DNA of 64,000 nucleotides from JBKHYJ01 sp046565505. GTDB lineage: Bacteria > Acidobacteriota > Blastocatellia > UBA7656. Position numbers and translations under genes: made by a program. The stretch spans positions 124,001 through 188,000 of the forward strand of contig JBKHYJ010000080.1 of the NCBI GenBank assembly GCA_046565505.1, written 5' to 3'. Below, in pieces: positions 1 through 9,227 of this stretch (the first letter of the stretch is position 1; each line of letters opens with the position of its first letter). The notes below the pieces were generated by a model. It was not told the origin of the DNA. It worked only from the letters and a program-made list of their open reading frames with translations, and made no database searches.

Positions 1-53
1 CCGCGCGGCGCGCGGGCCGCCTCGACCCCATCGAGGCGCTCAGATCGGAGTGA
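1..53 (+). CDS. MacB-type ABC permease, C-terminal end only
   Basis: Only the last 16 codons and the stop lie in the window. The frame ends in the residues GRLDPIEALRSE, the usual ending of MacB/FtsX-type ABC transporter permeases. The complete gene downstream ends almost identically (ARLDPIVALRHE), which supports the call and implies two tandem permeases. Everything upstream is cut off by the window edge. Confidence 0.75.
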   Translation, partial: ARRAGRLDPIEALRSE

Positions 54-115
54 GGGGCGGGAGCCGGCGGGCCGCAGGCCCCGGGCCGCGGACAGGCCGG
101 CCCGCACACCTGGTT

Positions 116-1384
116 ATGAATTTGTCAGGCATCAGAGAGAATACGAAGCTCGCGATGGAGACGCTCGTGACGCACAAGTTTCGCGCCGCGCTGACGATCC
201 TGGGCGTGTTCATCGGGGTGCTCGTCATCGTGGCGATGGCGGCCGTGCTGAATGGGTTCCGCCAGTCGGTGCTCGACAACGCGGAGAGCTTCGGCACGCG
301 CAACGTCTACCTGTGGCGCTACCCGTTCATCATGACGAGCCGCCCCCCGGCCGAGGTGCTCAACCGCAAGCCGCTCTCGCTCGAGGACGCCCGCGCCATA
401 CAGGAGGAAGTCGCAGAGGCCGAGTACGTGTACGCGGGCATCCCCTTCGCCATACCGCTGCCCGGCGAGGTGCCGCCCGCCCCGCCCGAGGTCCGCTACC
501 GCGACCGCGCCATAGCGCGCACGCAACTGATCGGCAACTTCCCCGTCGCCGAGCTGGTGATGAACGTGCCCGTAGACGAGGGGCGTTACTTCAGCGAGTC
601 CGAGAACTCGCACCGCGCTAACGTCTGCGTGCTCGCGTTCAACGTGGTCGAGGCCCTCTTCCCCGCCGAGGACCCCATCGGCAAGACGATCAACGTCGGG
701 GGCCAGGATTTCACGGTCGTCGGCACGGTGAAGAAACAGAAGACCGGGCCGTTCGGTTCGGAGAACCAGGAGGACAACGACATATTCATCCCCTACTGGA
801 CCTTCAAGAAAATGTACCCGGCCAAAGACGACCACTTCATCATCGTGCGCATGCGCGAGGGGCGAATGAAAGAAGGCATAGACGCCATCGAGCGGGTGCT
901 CCGCCGGCGGCGCAACGTGCCGCTCATGTCCGAGAATAATTTCGAGATAGGCACGCCCGACTCGTTCATCTCGACGTTCGACGACATAGTCGGCGCGGTC
1001 TTCGGGGTGATGCTCATAATCTCTTCGATAGCCTTCATGGTGGGCGGCGTCGGGGTGATGAACATCATGCTCGTGGCGGTGACCGAGCGCACGCGCGAGA
1101 TCGGAATACGCAAGGCCGTGGGCGCGCGCCGCGCCGACATCGTATGGCAGTTCTTGACCGAGGCGGTGACGCTGACGGGGGCAGGCGGTGTGGCCGGGTT
1201 ATTATTCGGCTGGCTTATGGCATGGTCGGTTTCGGCCCTGGTGCCGAGCCTGGTTATGAGGATACCGCTGTGGGCCGCGGCCTTCGGTTTCTTCGGGTCC
1301 GTCGCCGTCGGGCTAATCTTCGGCCTGTGGCCCGCGGTCAAAGCCGCGCGCCTCGACCCAATAGTCGCGCTCAGGCATGAGTAG
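116..1384 (+). CDS. MacB-type ABC transporter permease
   Basis: Permease of the MacB/FtsX family, a membrane part of an ABC system that exports macrolides, peptides or lipids or works on the envelope. About 422 residues. It has one N-terminal membrane helix (about residues 20-45), a long periplasmic MacB-like domain, then an FtsX domain with three C-terminal helices. The conserved cytoplasmic motif TERTREIGIRKAVGARR follows the second helix. The frame is open from a GTG at 50, but that start overlaps the previous stop and adds 22 Arg/Gly/Pro-rich residues; ATG 116 puts the first helix at the usual distance. It directly follows a second permease in the same direction, so both probably serve one transporter. 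No ATPase is visible here; it may lie upstream of the window. The substrate is unknown. Confidence 0.85.
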   Translation: MNLSGIRENTKLAMETLVTHKFRAALTILGVFIGVLVIVAMAAVLNGFRQSVLDNAESFGTRNVYLWRYPFIMTSRPPAEVLNRKPLSLEDARAIQEEVAEAEYVYAGIPFAIPLPGEVPPAPPEVRYRDRAIARTQLIGNFPVAELVMNVPVDEGRYFSESENSHRANVCVLAFNVVEALFPAEDPIGKTINVGGQDFTVVGTVKKQKTGPFGSENQEDNDIFIPYWTFKKMYPAKDDHFIIVRMREGRMKEGIDAIERVLRRRRNVPLMSENNFEIGTPDSFISTFDDIVGAVFGVMLIISSIAFMVGGVGVMNIMLVAVTERTREIGIRKAVGARRADIVWQFLTEAVTLTGAGGVAGLLFGWLMAWSVSALVPSLVMRIPLWAAAFGFFGSVAVGLIFGLWPAVKAARLDPIVALRHE

Positions 1385-1427
1385 GTGACGGCCGCCGCGC
1401 ACCTCACATGCCGCGCGCGGCGGCCCC

Positions 1428-2177
1428 TTAATCGCGTGCCGCGCGCCCGACCGCCTGCCGCTCGCGCATCTCCGACACCAGTGTAGAAGCCCTGAGCAAG
1501 CTGTCGAACGTGCCGGCGTCCGTCCACCACCCGTCGATCACGTCCCAGCTCAAATCGCCCATCTCTATGTAGGCATTATTCACGTCCGTTATTTCCAGCT
1601 CGCCCCGCCCGCTCGGCTTCAGCGTGTTGATTATGTCGAACACCCTGGTGTCGTACATATAGACGCCTATGACGGCGTAGGGGGATTTGGGCTCGGCGGG
1701 CTTTTCCTCCACGCGGACGATCTGGCCACCCTCAATCACAGGCACGCCGAACCTCTGCCGGTCCGGCACCTCGCTCAGCAGTATCTTCGCCCCGGTGCCC
1801 TGGTGGCGGAACTTCTTCACGTATGGCGCGATGCTGTTTTCGAGTATGTTATCGCCGAGCACCACGCAGATGGGTCCGCCGTCGGCGAAGTCTGCCGCGA
1901 GCGCGAGCGCCGCGGCGATCCCGCCTTCGCCTTCCTGGTAGGCGTAGTTGAGGTGGCGCAGCCCGAACTCCGCGCCGTTGCGGAGCAGCCTGAGAAAATC
2001 GCCCGCGCCATGCCCGCCCGTCACTATTAAAATCTCCGTGATCCCCGCCTCGACCAGAGTGCGTATCGGGTAATAGATCATCGGCTGATCGTATATCGGC
2101 AACAGGTGTTTGTTATGTATCCTGGTGAGGCTGCCGAGCCTCGTGCCCAACCCTCCCGCCAGCACAATACCGCGCAT
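1428..2177 (-). CDS. Sugar-phosphate nucleotidyltransferase, RmlA-like
   Basis: Likely glucose-1-phosphate thymidylyltransferase-type enzyme making an NDP-sugar for envelope polysaccharide. The N-terminus carries the nucleotide-binding signature GGLGTRL (residues 8-14), followed by the conserved K in NKHLLPIYDQPM. A metal-binding GDN lies near residue 108, the sugar-binding EKP follows, and WTDAGTFDSLL sits near the C-terminus. At 249 residues it is shorter than classical RmlA (about 290) and lacks the usual C-terminal extension; short acidobacterial and archaeal forms exist. It is transcribed toward the permeases and away from the SDR gene. The exact sugar is not determined by the sequence. 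Confidence 0.85.
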   Translation of the reverse strand: MRGIVLAGGLGTRLGSLTRIHNKHLLPIYDQPMIYYPIRTLVEAGITEILIVTGGHGAGDFLRLLRNGAEFGLRHLNYAYQEGEGGIAAALALAADFADGGPICVVLGDNILENSIAPYVKKFRHQGTGAKILLSEVPDRQRFGVPVIEGGQIVRVEEKPAEPKSPYAVIGVYMYDTRVFDIINTLKPSGRGELEITDVNNAYIEMGDLSWDVIDGWWTDAGTFDSLLRASTLVSEMRERQAVGRAARD

Positions 2178-2386
2178 ACTGATCCTCCAATCCTTTCTTT
2201 ACTCGCCACCCCGACGCGGCGAATCTGCAATGATATTTGAGCATGCGAAGAAGAGCAATTGAATGAAACGCCCCGCGCGGCCGCGCGGCGGGGCCGTGCC
2301 GCCGCGCTCTGCCGCCCGCGCGAATTATGATAGACTGGGCGGCGCCCCCGAGGCGAATCTGAAGAATACATTCCGGGAGGGATAAT

Positions 2387-3211
2387 GTGAACCGAATGCT
2401 TGAAGGGAGAACCGCTATCATCACGGGCTCCGGGCGCGGGATCGGGCGCGCGGCGGCGGAGTTGCTGGCTCATCATGGCGCGCGAGTCGTAATCAGCGAC
2501 ATCGACCCCGAGCCCGCGGAACAGGCCGTGGGAGCCATTCTCGCGGCGGGAGGCGGGGCCATAAGCGTGCCGGGCGACGTGACCCAAAAGGAATTCCCCG
2601 AGATGATAGTGAACGCGGCAATCGAAACGTTCGGCGGGGTAGACATCATCGTCAACAACGCCGGATACACCTGGGACGCGGTGATCCACAAGATGAGCGA
2701 CGAACAGTGGGAAGCCATACTGGCCGTCCACCTGACAGCCCCGTTTCGCATCATTCGCGCCGCCTCCGCCTTCCTGCGCGAGGCCGCGAAGCGGGAGCGG
2801 GCCGAGCACGGGATTGCGCGCGCACGCAAGATAGTCAACATCAGCTCGACCTCCGGGACGCGGGGCAACGCGGGCCAGGCCAACTACTCTTCTGGCAAGG
2901 CGGGCGTAATCGGCCTGACGAAAACGCTCGCCAAGGAGTGGGGGCAATTCAATATTCAGGTGAACGCGGTGGCCTTCGGGCGCATAGACACTCGGCTCAC
3001 TCAGGCGAAGGAGAAAGGCGAGAGCATCAGGCGCGGTGACGCCGAGATCGCTATCGGCATCCCCGGCGAGCGGTTGGAGCGGACCACGCCCATGATTCCG
3101 CTCGGCCGCGCGGGGACGGCGCGGGAGGCGGCGGGGGCCATCTTCTTCTTCGCCTCGCCATTTTCGGATTACGTTTCGGGACAGGTGCTTGAGGTCGCCG
3201 GGGGACTGTAG
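2387..3211 (+). CDS. SDR-family oxidoreductase, FabG-like
   Basis: Short-chain dehydrogenase/reductase using NAD(P)H. The Rossmann motif TGSGRGIG is at residues 14-21, NNAG near residue 90, and the catalytic Y167 and K171 in YSSGK are preceded by the catalytic Ser in NISSTSG. At 274 residues it is a little longer than FabG, with an insert after the helix that follows YxxxK (residues about 205-235). GTG at 2387 is preferred because a GGGAGGG ribosome site lies 7 bases upstream; ATG 2396 is a possible alternative. It resembles 3-oxoacyl-ACP reductase, but no fatty-acid-synthesis genes surround it, so the substrate is open. Confidence 0.85.
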   Translation: MNRMLEGRTAIITGSGRGIGRAAAELLAHHGARVVISDIDPEPAEQAVGAILAAGGGAISVPGDVTQKEFPEMIVNAAIETFGGVDIIVNNAGYTWDAVIHKMSDEQWEAILAVHLTAPFRIIRAASAFLREAAKRERAEHGIARARKIVNISSTSGTRGNAGQANYSSGKAGVIGLTKTLAKEWGQFNIQVNAVAFGRIDTRLTQAKEKGESIRRGDAEIAIGIPGERLERTTPMIPLGRAGTAREAAGAIFFFASPFSDYVSGQVLEVAGGL

Positions 3212-3324
3212 GCCGCCTGCGGCAGTGATTGAGGGTAAAGCCACCAGGCGGCCGGTTGCCCGGCGGGGCCGGGCGGTGTTTAACTTGATTCGTCCGGGTA
3301 GTACAGAATTGAAAGGGGATCACA

Positions 3325-3753
3325 ATGGCTACACGCACGGGGAGCGCAGTTTGGGAAGGGACCCTCAGGGAGGGCAAAGGCACCGTCAAGCTCGGGAGCG
3401 GTGCTTACGAGGGGCCTTACTCTTTTGCCTCACGGTTTGAAAGCGGGACTGGCACAAACCCTGAGGAGCTAATCGGGGCCGCGCATGCGGGTTGTTTCTC
3501 TATGGCGTTATCGGCGGGGCTGACGAAGGCGGGCTTCTCGCCGAAGCGGATCGCGACGACTGCCAGGGTACACCTCGAGAACGTCGGCGGGGGTTTTAAG
3601 ATCGTATCGATAGAGCTGGAGACGGAGGCAGAGATTCCGGGAATCGAGGACAGTGTGTTTCAGGAGCAGGCCGAGACCGCGAAGAAGAACTGCCCGGTGT
3701 CGCAGGCATTGGCCGGGACCGAAATCAGCTTGCAGGCGAGGCTGGTCGGCTAG
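3325..3753 (+). CDS. OsmC-family peroxiredoxin
   Basis: Thiol peroxidase of the OsmC/Ohr family, which reduces organic hydroperoxides in the cytoplasm. The two reactive cysteines are in place: C57 in HAGCFSMAL and C123 in KNCPVSQAL. The length of 142 residues fits the family. The start ATG follows a GAAAGGGGAT ribosome site. The sequence resembles the OsmC branch more than Ohr. It stands alone, with a strong terminator 48 bases after the stop. Confidence 0.9.
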   Translation: MATRTGSAVWEGTLREGKGTVKLGSGAYEGPYSFASRFESGTGTNPEELIGAAHAGCFSMALSAGLTKAGFSPKRIATTARVHLENVGGGFKIVSIELETEAEIPGIEDSVFQEQAETAKKNCPVSQALAGTEISLQARLVG

Positions 3754-3800
3754 GCGCCCACACACTTTCATGGGCGGTTACAACCTGGGCCCTGCGCAAG

Positions 3801-3847
3801 CCGGGCGCGGGAGCGAGATTTGAAATCGCTCCCGCGCCCGGTTTTTT
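3801..3847. terminator. Strong intrinsic terminator, convergent
   Basis: A perfect 16-base-pair GC-rich stem (3801-3816 with 3826-3841), a 9-base loop, then six T on the + strand. It lies between the end of the OsmC gene and the convergent end of the caspase-like gene, so it may serve both. Confidence 0.92.
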
Positions 3848-3867
3848 CTGCCCGCACATGGCCGAGC

Positions 3868-6117
3868 CTAAGGGCGCTTCTTTCCCGGGAAAGGTATCTT
3901 GATGCCGCCCGGAACCGTCACGCCGCGCTCGTCTATAAGCCTGCGCAGGTCCGAAGGCAGGTAACTCTGCATGCGAAAAGCTACGCCGCTGTCCTTGAGA
4001 ATTTTAAGCGCGGCCTTGAGCGTAGGGTCGTAGTCGCGCGCCTCCGTCTCGTGCCCTTTGCCGGCGTCGGCGATGGCCTGCCCTTCCGCGCCCCCGACCT
4101 GCTGGCCTTTCTCTGCGTACAGCGCAGAGAGCGCGAGGTGGTTGCCAGCCATCTCCCCGGAGTTGTTAGTCTCGCCGCGGTAACCCGTCGCCACGTTATA
4201 CTCTCGTATAGCTTGGTCCGTGTCGCCCGCCGCATGGTAGCAATAAGCCAGCTCCCTGTGCGCGTCGTAGTATTCGGGGCGCAGCTCTATGGCCTTCTTC
4301 AATTGAGGGATGGCCTGCTGGTACTGCTTCATCAGGCGGTAGGTGAACCCCGCCCCGTAGAAAGATTCGGGGTCTTCGGGCGCTATGGTCGAGGCGCGCA
4401 CGAAGGCCGAAAGCGCTTTTTGCCGGTCGCGCTCATCCAGGCTGTAGGCGTGGCCGAGCGCGATGCTGACGATGGCGAGGTCCGGCGACTTCTGCGCCGC
4501 CAGTTCCGCCACTCGCACAGCCTCTTTGCGGGCGTCCTTCTGCTTGATCGCTTTGCCCGTCCGCGCATTGACGGATAAATCCTGAGTCTCATCAACCCTG
4601 GCCCACTCGCTCAGCGCGCGCGACCGCCGGGCCAACAGGGAAACATTGTCCGGGAATTTCTCCGAAGCGGTCGTCAGCAGATCAACCGCGTCGCGGTAGC
4701 GCCCCGCGCCGATGTAGGCGCTCCCCAAGCGGTCGTATGCCGCGACCAGGCCGGGGTCGTCGCGCAGAGATTGCTCGTAGGCGGCGATGGCTTGCGGCCA
4801 TAGCCGCTGGGCTTCAAACTGAACGCCTTTATCATAATTCGCGTTCGCCGCGGCGGGCTTCAAAGTCAGGGTGAACTCCTGCTGGTAGCCCGGCACGACC
4901 GTGATCTTCGTTTCGGCGCTTTGAAACCCCTGCAAATCCGCGCGCACCGTATACTCGCCCGGCTTCAGCTCTTTTTGCAGCGGGGCGGTCCCGAGCGCCT
5001 GGCCGTTGAGCGTCAGCGTCGCGTCAACCGGCGAAGTGAGTAGCGAGACCGTGCCCGCGCCCGGCGCGGGCGGCAGCTTCGCCGCCGGCTGCGACACGCG
5101 GACCACGACCATCGGGCCATTGACTTCGGTCGCCACCATCGTGGGCGTCTGCTCTACGGCGTACTTGGCCCTCTGCTGGTACTCCGCGCTCCACTTGCGC
5201 ACGTTATCGCGCAGGTAACCTGCCAGGTAGCCCGCCTCTACTCGGCCATCAGGATTGTTCGCCACGTCGCGAATCCCCCGCAGAATGTAGTAGGTGAAAA
5301 CGCCATGCTCAAGCTTCGGGTCTTCGTATGCGCGCTCGCCCACCTGGCAGGCGTAAAAGACAATAGAGGTGGGGAGCCCTGACCCGGGAGCCTGACCCGC
5401 TTTGGGCACGACGCGGAGGCTGCGCGTCATCACGTCCGTCATCGTGTTCCCCTTGATGCCGCGGCCGGGGAATGGGTCTTCGCGGCAGGCATCAACGAAC
5501 ATCGTGAACTGCGAAGCCTTCAGCGCGCCGAGCTTGCGCGCAAGCTCTTCGAGGTCGAGCCCCGTGCGCTCAAGCGACTCTTTCGATTGTGCGTCAACGT
5601 CGACGGGCAGGAAGTAACTCTTGGCCTGCGCGCCGAGCCCGCGGACGATGCCGTGGCCCGCGAGAAAAACTATGACCTGGTGCCCCGGCTGTACGCGCCC
5701 GGAGAGGTACTGATCTATGGCCGCCATTATATTCTGCTTCGTCGCCCTGTCGTCGCCTTGCCCGTCGTCTGTCAGCAGCCGGATGTGATCTTCGCGGAAC
5801 CGCGCATCGGAGACGAGCAAATCTTTTATGGCGCGGGCGTCATTGCGCGGAAAAGTGAGGCCCTGTATCTGCCCCGGGTACTCGCTTATGCCCACGATCA
5901 AGGCCCACTGGTCGTCGGCAGCCGCTTTCTGTTGCGCGGTCGTGGCCGGCTTGCTCGCGTCTTTAGGCGAGGTCGATCTATCCCCCTGATTCGGCGCGGC
6001 GGCGGGCGGCTGTCCCGCCTTCGGTCTGCCTCCGGGTTTTTTCTGCCCCTGGTTCGCGAAAGAGGCCGCCGCACAAAGACATAACACTAAGGTTATGATA
6101 ATTAGTTTATAACGCAT
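3868..6117 (-). CDS. Secreted caspase-like protein with PEGA and TPR repeats
   Basis: Exported multi-domain protein with a peptidase C14 (caspase/metacaspase) fold. From ATG 6117 the first 22 residues form a signal peptide (MRYKLIIITLVLCLCAAASF); the open frame extends 16 codons further without a signal-like start. A Pro/Lys/Gln-rich linker follows. The caspase domain spans about residues 70-300 with catalytic H155 (FLAGHG) and C211 (FVDACRED). A PEGA domain covers about 360-425. TPR-like repeats fill about 425-690. The dyad is intact, so proteolytic activity is plausible, as in orthocaspases, which cut after Arg or Lys. The PEGA and TPR parts suggest envelope binding and protein scaffolding. 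The natural substrate is unknown and the neighbours give no clear hint. Confidence 0.85.
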   Translation of the reverse strand: MRYKLIIITLVLCLCAAASFANQGQKKPGGRPKAGQPPAAAPNQGDRSTSPKDASKPATTAQQKAAADDQWALIVGISEYPGQIQGLTFPRNDARAIKDLLVSDARFREDHIRLLTDDGQGDDRATKQNIMAAIDQYLSGRVQPGHQVIVFLAGHGIVRGLGAQAKSYFLPVDVDAQSKESLERTGLDLEELARKLGALKASQFTMFVDACREDPFPGRGIKGNTMTDVMTRSLRVVPKAGQAPGSGLPTSIVFYACQVGERAYEDPKLEHGVFTYYILRGIRDVANNPDGRVEAGYLAGYLRDNVRKWSAEYQQRAKYAVEQTPTMVATEVNGPMVVVRVSQPAAKLPPAPGAGTVSLLTSPVDATLTLNGQALGTAPLQKELKPGEYTVRADLQGFQSAETKITVVPGYQQEFTLTLKPAAANANYDKGVQFEAQRLWPQAIAAYEQSLRDDPGLVAAYDRLGSAYIGAGRYRDAVDLLTTASEKFPDNVSLLARRSRALSEWARVDETQDLSVNARTGKAIKQKDARKEAVRVAELAAQKSPDLAIVSIALGHAYSLDERDRQKALSAFVRASTIAPEDPESFYGAGFTYRLMKQYQQAIPQLKKAIELRPEYYDAHRELAYCYHAAGDTDQAIREYNVATGYRGETNNSGEMAGNHLALSALYAEKGQQVGGAEGQAIADAGKGHETEARDYDPTLKAALKILKDSGVAFRMQSYLPSDLRRLIDERGVTVPGGIKIPFPGKKRP

Positions 6118-6423
6118 ACTCCCCCTCATGACACAGGCATGCGCCCCGATGAAATTTCGCGTCATGCTGTGTTGATTTGAAAAGCCAGGTAGCCATTATC
6201 GACGATTGAGGCTTAAAAGGGAACCGCCGGGCAATCACCGCGGGCGTTGTTCGGTCTTACCCCTTTGCCCATTGCCTGTGGAGTATCGCACACGCGCCCG
6301 GTCTAATCAACACCTGAGGCTGCGGCGGTCGTCGCCTAAGGCGGCACGCCCCGACGACGAAGGCGCGGCCGCGCGCCGGCGACCAAAATCAAACCCGGCC
6401 GCCGAATCTGTTCCGCCGGGCGG
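6118..6423. other. Gene-free interval
   Basis: About 300 bases between two leftward genes. It must hold the promoter of the caspase-like gene. I see no convincing -35/-10 pair, hairpin or conserved element; the left part is AT-richer than the right. Confidence 0.5.
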
Positions 6424-7218
6424 TCAGTGCGTCATCGCGTAGATGATGACGTTGATCCCTACTTTGTACGCGGCCAGCCCGTACTTCAGCGGGTAGCGCG
6501 GGTCATCTATCCACTCCCAGGCGTCGCCCAGGTCGCAGTTGCGCGCGATGAAAACAACCAGCCTCCCGCTCTTATTTTCTATGCCCATGTAGTGCGGGAC
6601 TACCCCGCCCTTTTCATGAGTGACGCCGCGGCCCAGCCACGAGCCGATGCCGGGGACCTGCACGACTTCGTTGATGTCGAAGTAGCAGTGGAAGACCGAA
6701 TGGTCGCGCGGGAGGTCTTTGATCTCGTATTCGGGCAGCACCCTGCGCATCTGCTCGCGGACGTTTTGCCACTCGTACTCGCCCCAGAAGTCGTCGAGAA
6801 AAAGCGACCCGCCGCGCAGCACGTACTCGCGGAGGCGCTCGGCCTCCTGGTCGGAAAGCTCCAGGTATCCGGGCTCGACGAAATAGATAAGCGGGTAGTT
6901 GAACAGGGCGTCGTCGAGAATCTGTATCTGCTCGGGCTCCGCCGATATATTCAAATTCGTCCCGGCCCAATCGCGCACGCCCACGATGAAGTGATTATCC
7001 GCCTCGGGGTAATCGACGGCCCAGGACCCGCCCCTGTAACCCCTCGACGGCGAGTGATAGATCGTTCTAACGAACGTGAACTCGCCGGGCTTTTTCCCGT
7101 CCCGCTTTTCATGCGGCGGGTCGCCGTCGTAATGCGGGACCGCGCCGAGCCGTGACTGGCCCGCGGCATGCGGCATCAAGAAGAGCAGGACGAGGCCCAG
7201 GCCGACAAACCGTGTCAT
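6424..7218 (-). CDS. Secreted DUF4159-domain protein
   Basis: Conserved protein of the DUF4159 family (264 residues) with an N-terminal signal peptide ending at about residue 20 (GLVLLFLMPHAAGQ). Diagnostic stretches are FVRTIYHSPSR near the start of the domain, the ADNHF and NLNISAEP segments, and the strand pattern PLIYFVEPG followed by LREYVLRGGSLFLDDFWG. That pattern resembles the glutamine-amidotransferase-like fold seen in this family. No enzyme activity is established for it. It is common in Acidobacteriota and Planctomycetota, often near MoxR/DUF58 genes, which are not present here. Confidence 0.8.
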   Translation of the reverse strand: MTRFVGLGLVLLFLMPHAAGQSRLGAVPHYDGDPPHEKRDGKKPGEFTFVRTIYHSPSRGYRGGSWAVDYPEADNHFIVGVRDWAGTNLNISAEPEQIQILDDALFNYPLIYFVEPGYLELSDQEAERLREYVLRGGSLFLDDFWGEYEWQNVREQMRRVLPEYEIKDLPRDHSVFHCYFDINEVVQVPGIGSWLGRGVTHEKGGVVPHYMGIENKSGRLVVFIARNCDLGDAWEWIDDPRYPLKYGLAAYKVGINVIIYAMTH

Positions 7219-7303
7219 AAACTTCAGACCTCAGGCGTTAAGCTTCGGCCCATATTACACGCCTTCGTTCCGGCAATTCAATTCCGCTGCCCGCCGCGCT
7301 GCA

Positions 7304-9043
7304 TCACTGCCAATCGACCTTCGGGTGCATGGCGTGCCACTTTGTCGCGCGCTCGAAGGCAAGCGCCAATCTGAGCGGCGAGGCTTCGTCGTAAAGGCCG
7401 CCCGTGAACATGATCGAGCGGGGCAGGTCATCTATGAATCCGCAAGGGGCGCAGACGGCCGGGTGGCCCGTCAAGTTCGTGACCAGCAGGCTCGCGCTGC
7501 CGGGCGCGGGCGACACGAACGCGTCCCAGTTCGACATGAGTTTATCCATCTCGCGCATCAGGAGCGTCCGCGCGCGTTGGGCGCGCAGGTACTCGACGGC
7601 GGGTATGAAGCGCGAGGTGCGAAAAGTATTCGGCCAGTCGCCCGGGCTCTGGCCGCTCAACTGGTTAATGCCGCCGTTGCGCGTCAGGTCGTCGAAGGCG
7701 GCGCTCGCCTCCGCGCTCAAGATTATGAGCAGACTTTGAGTCGAAAACTTCGGCAGCTCTATCGGCTCAAGCTTCGCGCCCGCCGCCCTGAGCGCGTCGA
7801 GCGCCTCTTTGTAGATGGCCTTCTGCTTGTCGGTCCCTTGCTCGAACTCATTCTTCAAATACCCTATGCGCATACGCGCGACCGCGGGGTCCGGCGCCCA
7901 GTTGAATGGCGCGTCGCCTACCGTTATGTCGCGGCCGTCCGGCCCGTAGATGGCCGCGAGCGCCGCCGCGCAGTCTTCTACGCCGCGGCATATGGGCCCG
8001 ATCTTATCCATAGTCCAGCTAAGCCCCATAGCGCCATAGCGGCTGACGCGGCCATAGGTCGGGCGGAGCCCGACGACGCCGCACCGCGAGGAAGGAGAAA
8101 CGATCGAGCCTAACGTCTCTGTGCCGATTGAAAACCCGACTAGCCCGGCGGCCGTCGCGGCGGCCGGCCCCGCCGACGACCCGCTTGACCCTAGCCTGTC
8201 CTCATCGACCTGCCACGGGTTCCTCGTCATGCCGCCGAACCAGCGGCCGCCCTGCGCGAGCGCGCCCATAGAGAGCTTCGCGACCAGCACAGCGCCCGCC
8301 TCCCTCAGACGCTCTACGACCGCGGCGTCGTAATCGATTATCTGGTTGCGGTATGGCTCCGCGCCCCAGGTCGTCGGGATCCCTTTGGTCGCGAACAAAT
8401 CTTTGGCGCCCCAGGGTATGCCGTGGAGCGGGCCGCGGTACTTGCCTCGCTTTATTTCGCTTTCGGCCTCCTGCGCCTGCCTGAGCGCCAGGTCTTCCGT
8501 GAGCGTCACTACGCAGTTCAGCTTCGGCCCGTACCGCTTGAGCCGCGCGACGTACATCTTCGTCAGCTCGACGGGCGACACGCGGCGCGTGCGGATTAAT
8601 TCCGCGAGCTGGGTCGCCGTGAGGAAGGCCAGGTCTTCGACGGATTTGTAAGCAGGCAGCTCTTGCTTGCCCAGCCGAAACTTCGCGGCCCGCGCGTCGT
8701 ACTTTTTGCCGGGCGGCGCGGGGTGGAAAGCGATGGCGGGTTCCGTATCAAGAGGCACTTCGATCTTTCGCAACGCCTCGTAGCTCGCGCGGTTGCGGTT
8801 CACGCCCGGCAGGGCCATCGCCTCTTGCGCGTCGGTCAACTCTATGCCGACCAACGCCTCGGCGCAGTGCAGCGCCTCTTTGGTCACCGCCTGTGCGGGC
8901 GGCGTCTGCTGCGCCTGCCCCGCCATCGCGCCGGGCGGTTCGAGGCGAGACGTGGCGAGAGCCCCTGCCCCGACTGCCGGGAGAATCTTAACAAACGTGC
9001 GGCGGTCCAGTTCCTTGCCTTGTTCGCGTGGTTTTCTTTTCAT
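7304..9043 (-). CDS. Tat-exported amidase (amidase signature family)
   Basis: Amidase-signature hydrolase, 579 residues, acting on an amide outside the cytoplasm. A twin-arginine signal (RRTFVK at residues 14-19, then a hydrophobic stretch) is at the N-terminus. The catalytic Lys lies in PWGAKDLFATKG, the cis-Ser in GSSGSSAGPAAATAAG and the nucleophilic Ser in GTETLGSIVSPSSRCG, so the Ser-cisSer-Lys triad is intact. Homologues include GatA and aspartyl-tRNA amidotransferase-type amidases, but the Tat signal and lack of gatB/gatC argue against a tRNA role. It may scavenge amides or peptides together with the other secreted hydrolases nearby. Confidence 0.88.
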   Translation of the reverse strand: MKRKPREQGKELDRRTFVKILPAVGAGALATSRLEPPGAMAGQAQQTPPAQAVTKEALHCAEALVGIELTDAQEAMALPGVNRNRASYEALRKIEVPLDTEPAIAFHPAPPGKKYDARAAKFRLGKQELPAYKSVEDLAFLTATQLAELIRTRRVSPVELTKMYVARLKRYGPKLNCVVTLTEDLALRQAQEAESEIKRGKYRGPLHGIPWGAKDLFATKGIPTTWGAEPYRNQIIDYDAAVVERLREAGAVLVAKLSMGALAQGGRWFGGMTRNPWQVDEDRLGSSGSSAGPAAATAAGLVGFSIGTETLGSIVSPSSRCGVVGLRPTYGRVSRYGAMGLSWTMDKIGPICRGVEDCAAALAAIYGPDGRDITVGDAPFNWAPDPAVARMRIGYLKNEFEQGTDKQKAIYKEALDALRAAGAKLEPIELPKFSTQSLLIILSAEASAAFDDLTRNGGINQLSGQSPGDWPNTFRTSRFIPAVEYLRAQRARTLLMREMDKLMSNWDAFVSPAPGSASLLVTNLTGHPAVCAPCGFIDDLPRSIMFTGGLYDEASPLRLALAFERATKWHAMHPKVDWQ

Positions 9044-9227
9044 AACGTCCTGAAAGTGATTTTTGTAAAGCGGCGCGAAGAAAGTTATGTCCGGCTAATT
9101 GTAGCAGCCGGGGCGCGGGACGCGGGCGGGGAGTGAATACGAGGCTCCCCGCGCGCTACCTTTGTGTCCTCCGCGCCCCGGCCATGAATTCGCCGGCGGC
9201 CGACTTCATCCTGACCGTCTGCCGGGG

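Noticed and set aside
2078..3244. 388-residue open frame on the - strand
   Set aside because: It is antisense to the SDR and nucleotidyltransferase genes, lacks domain features and is Arg/Pro/Gly-rich, as GC-rich shadow frames are.
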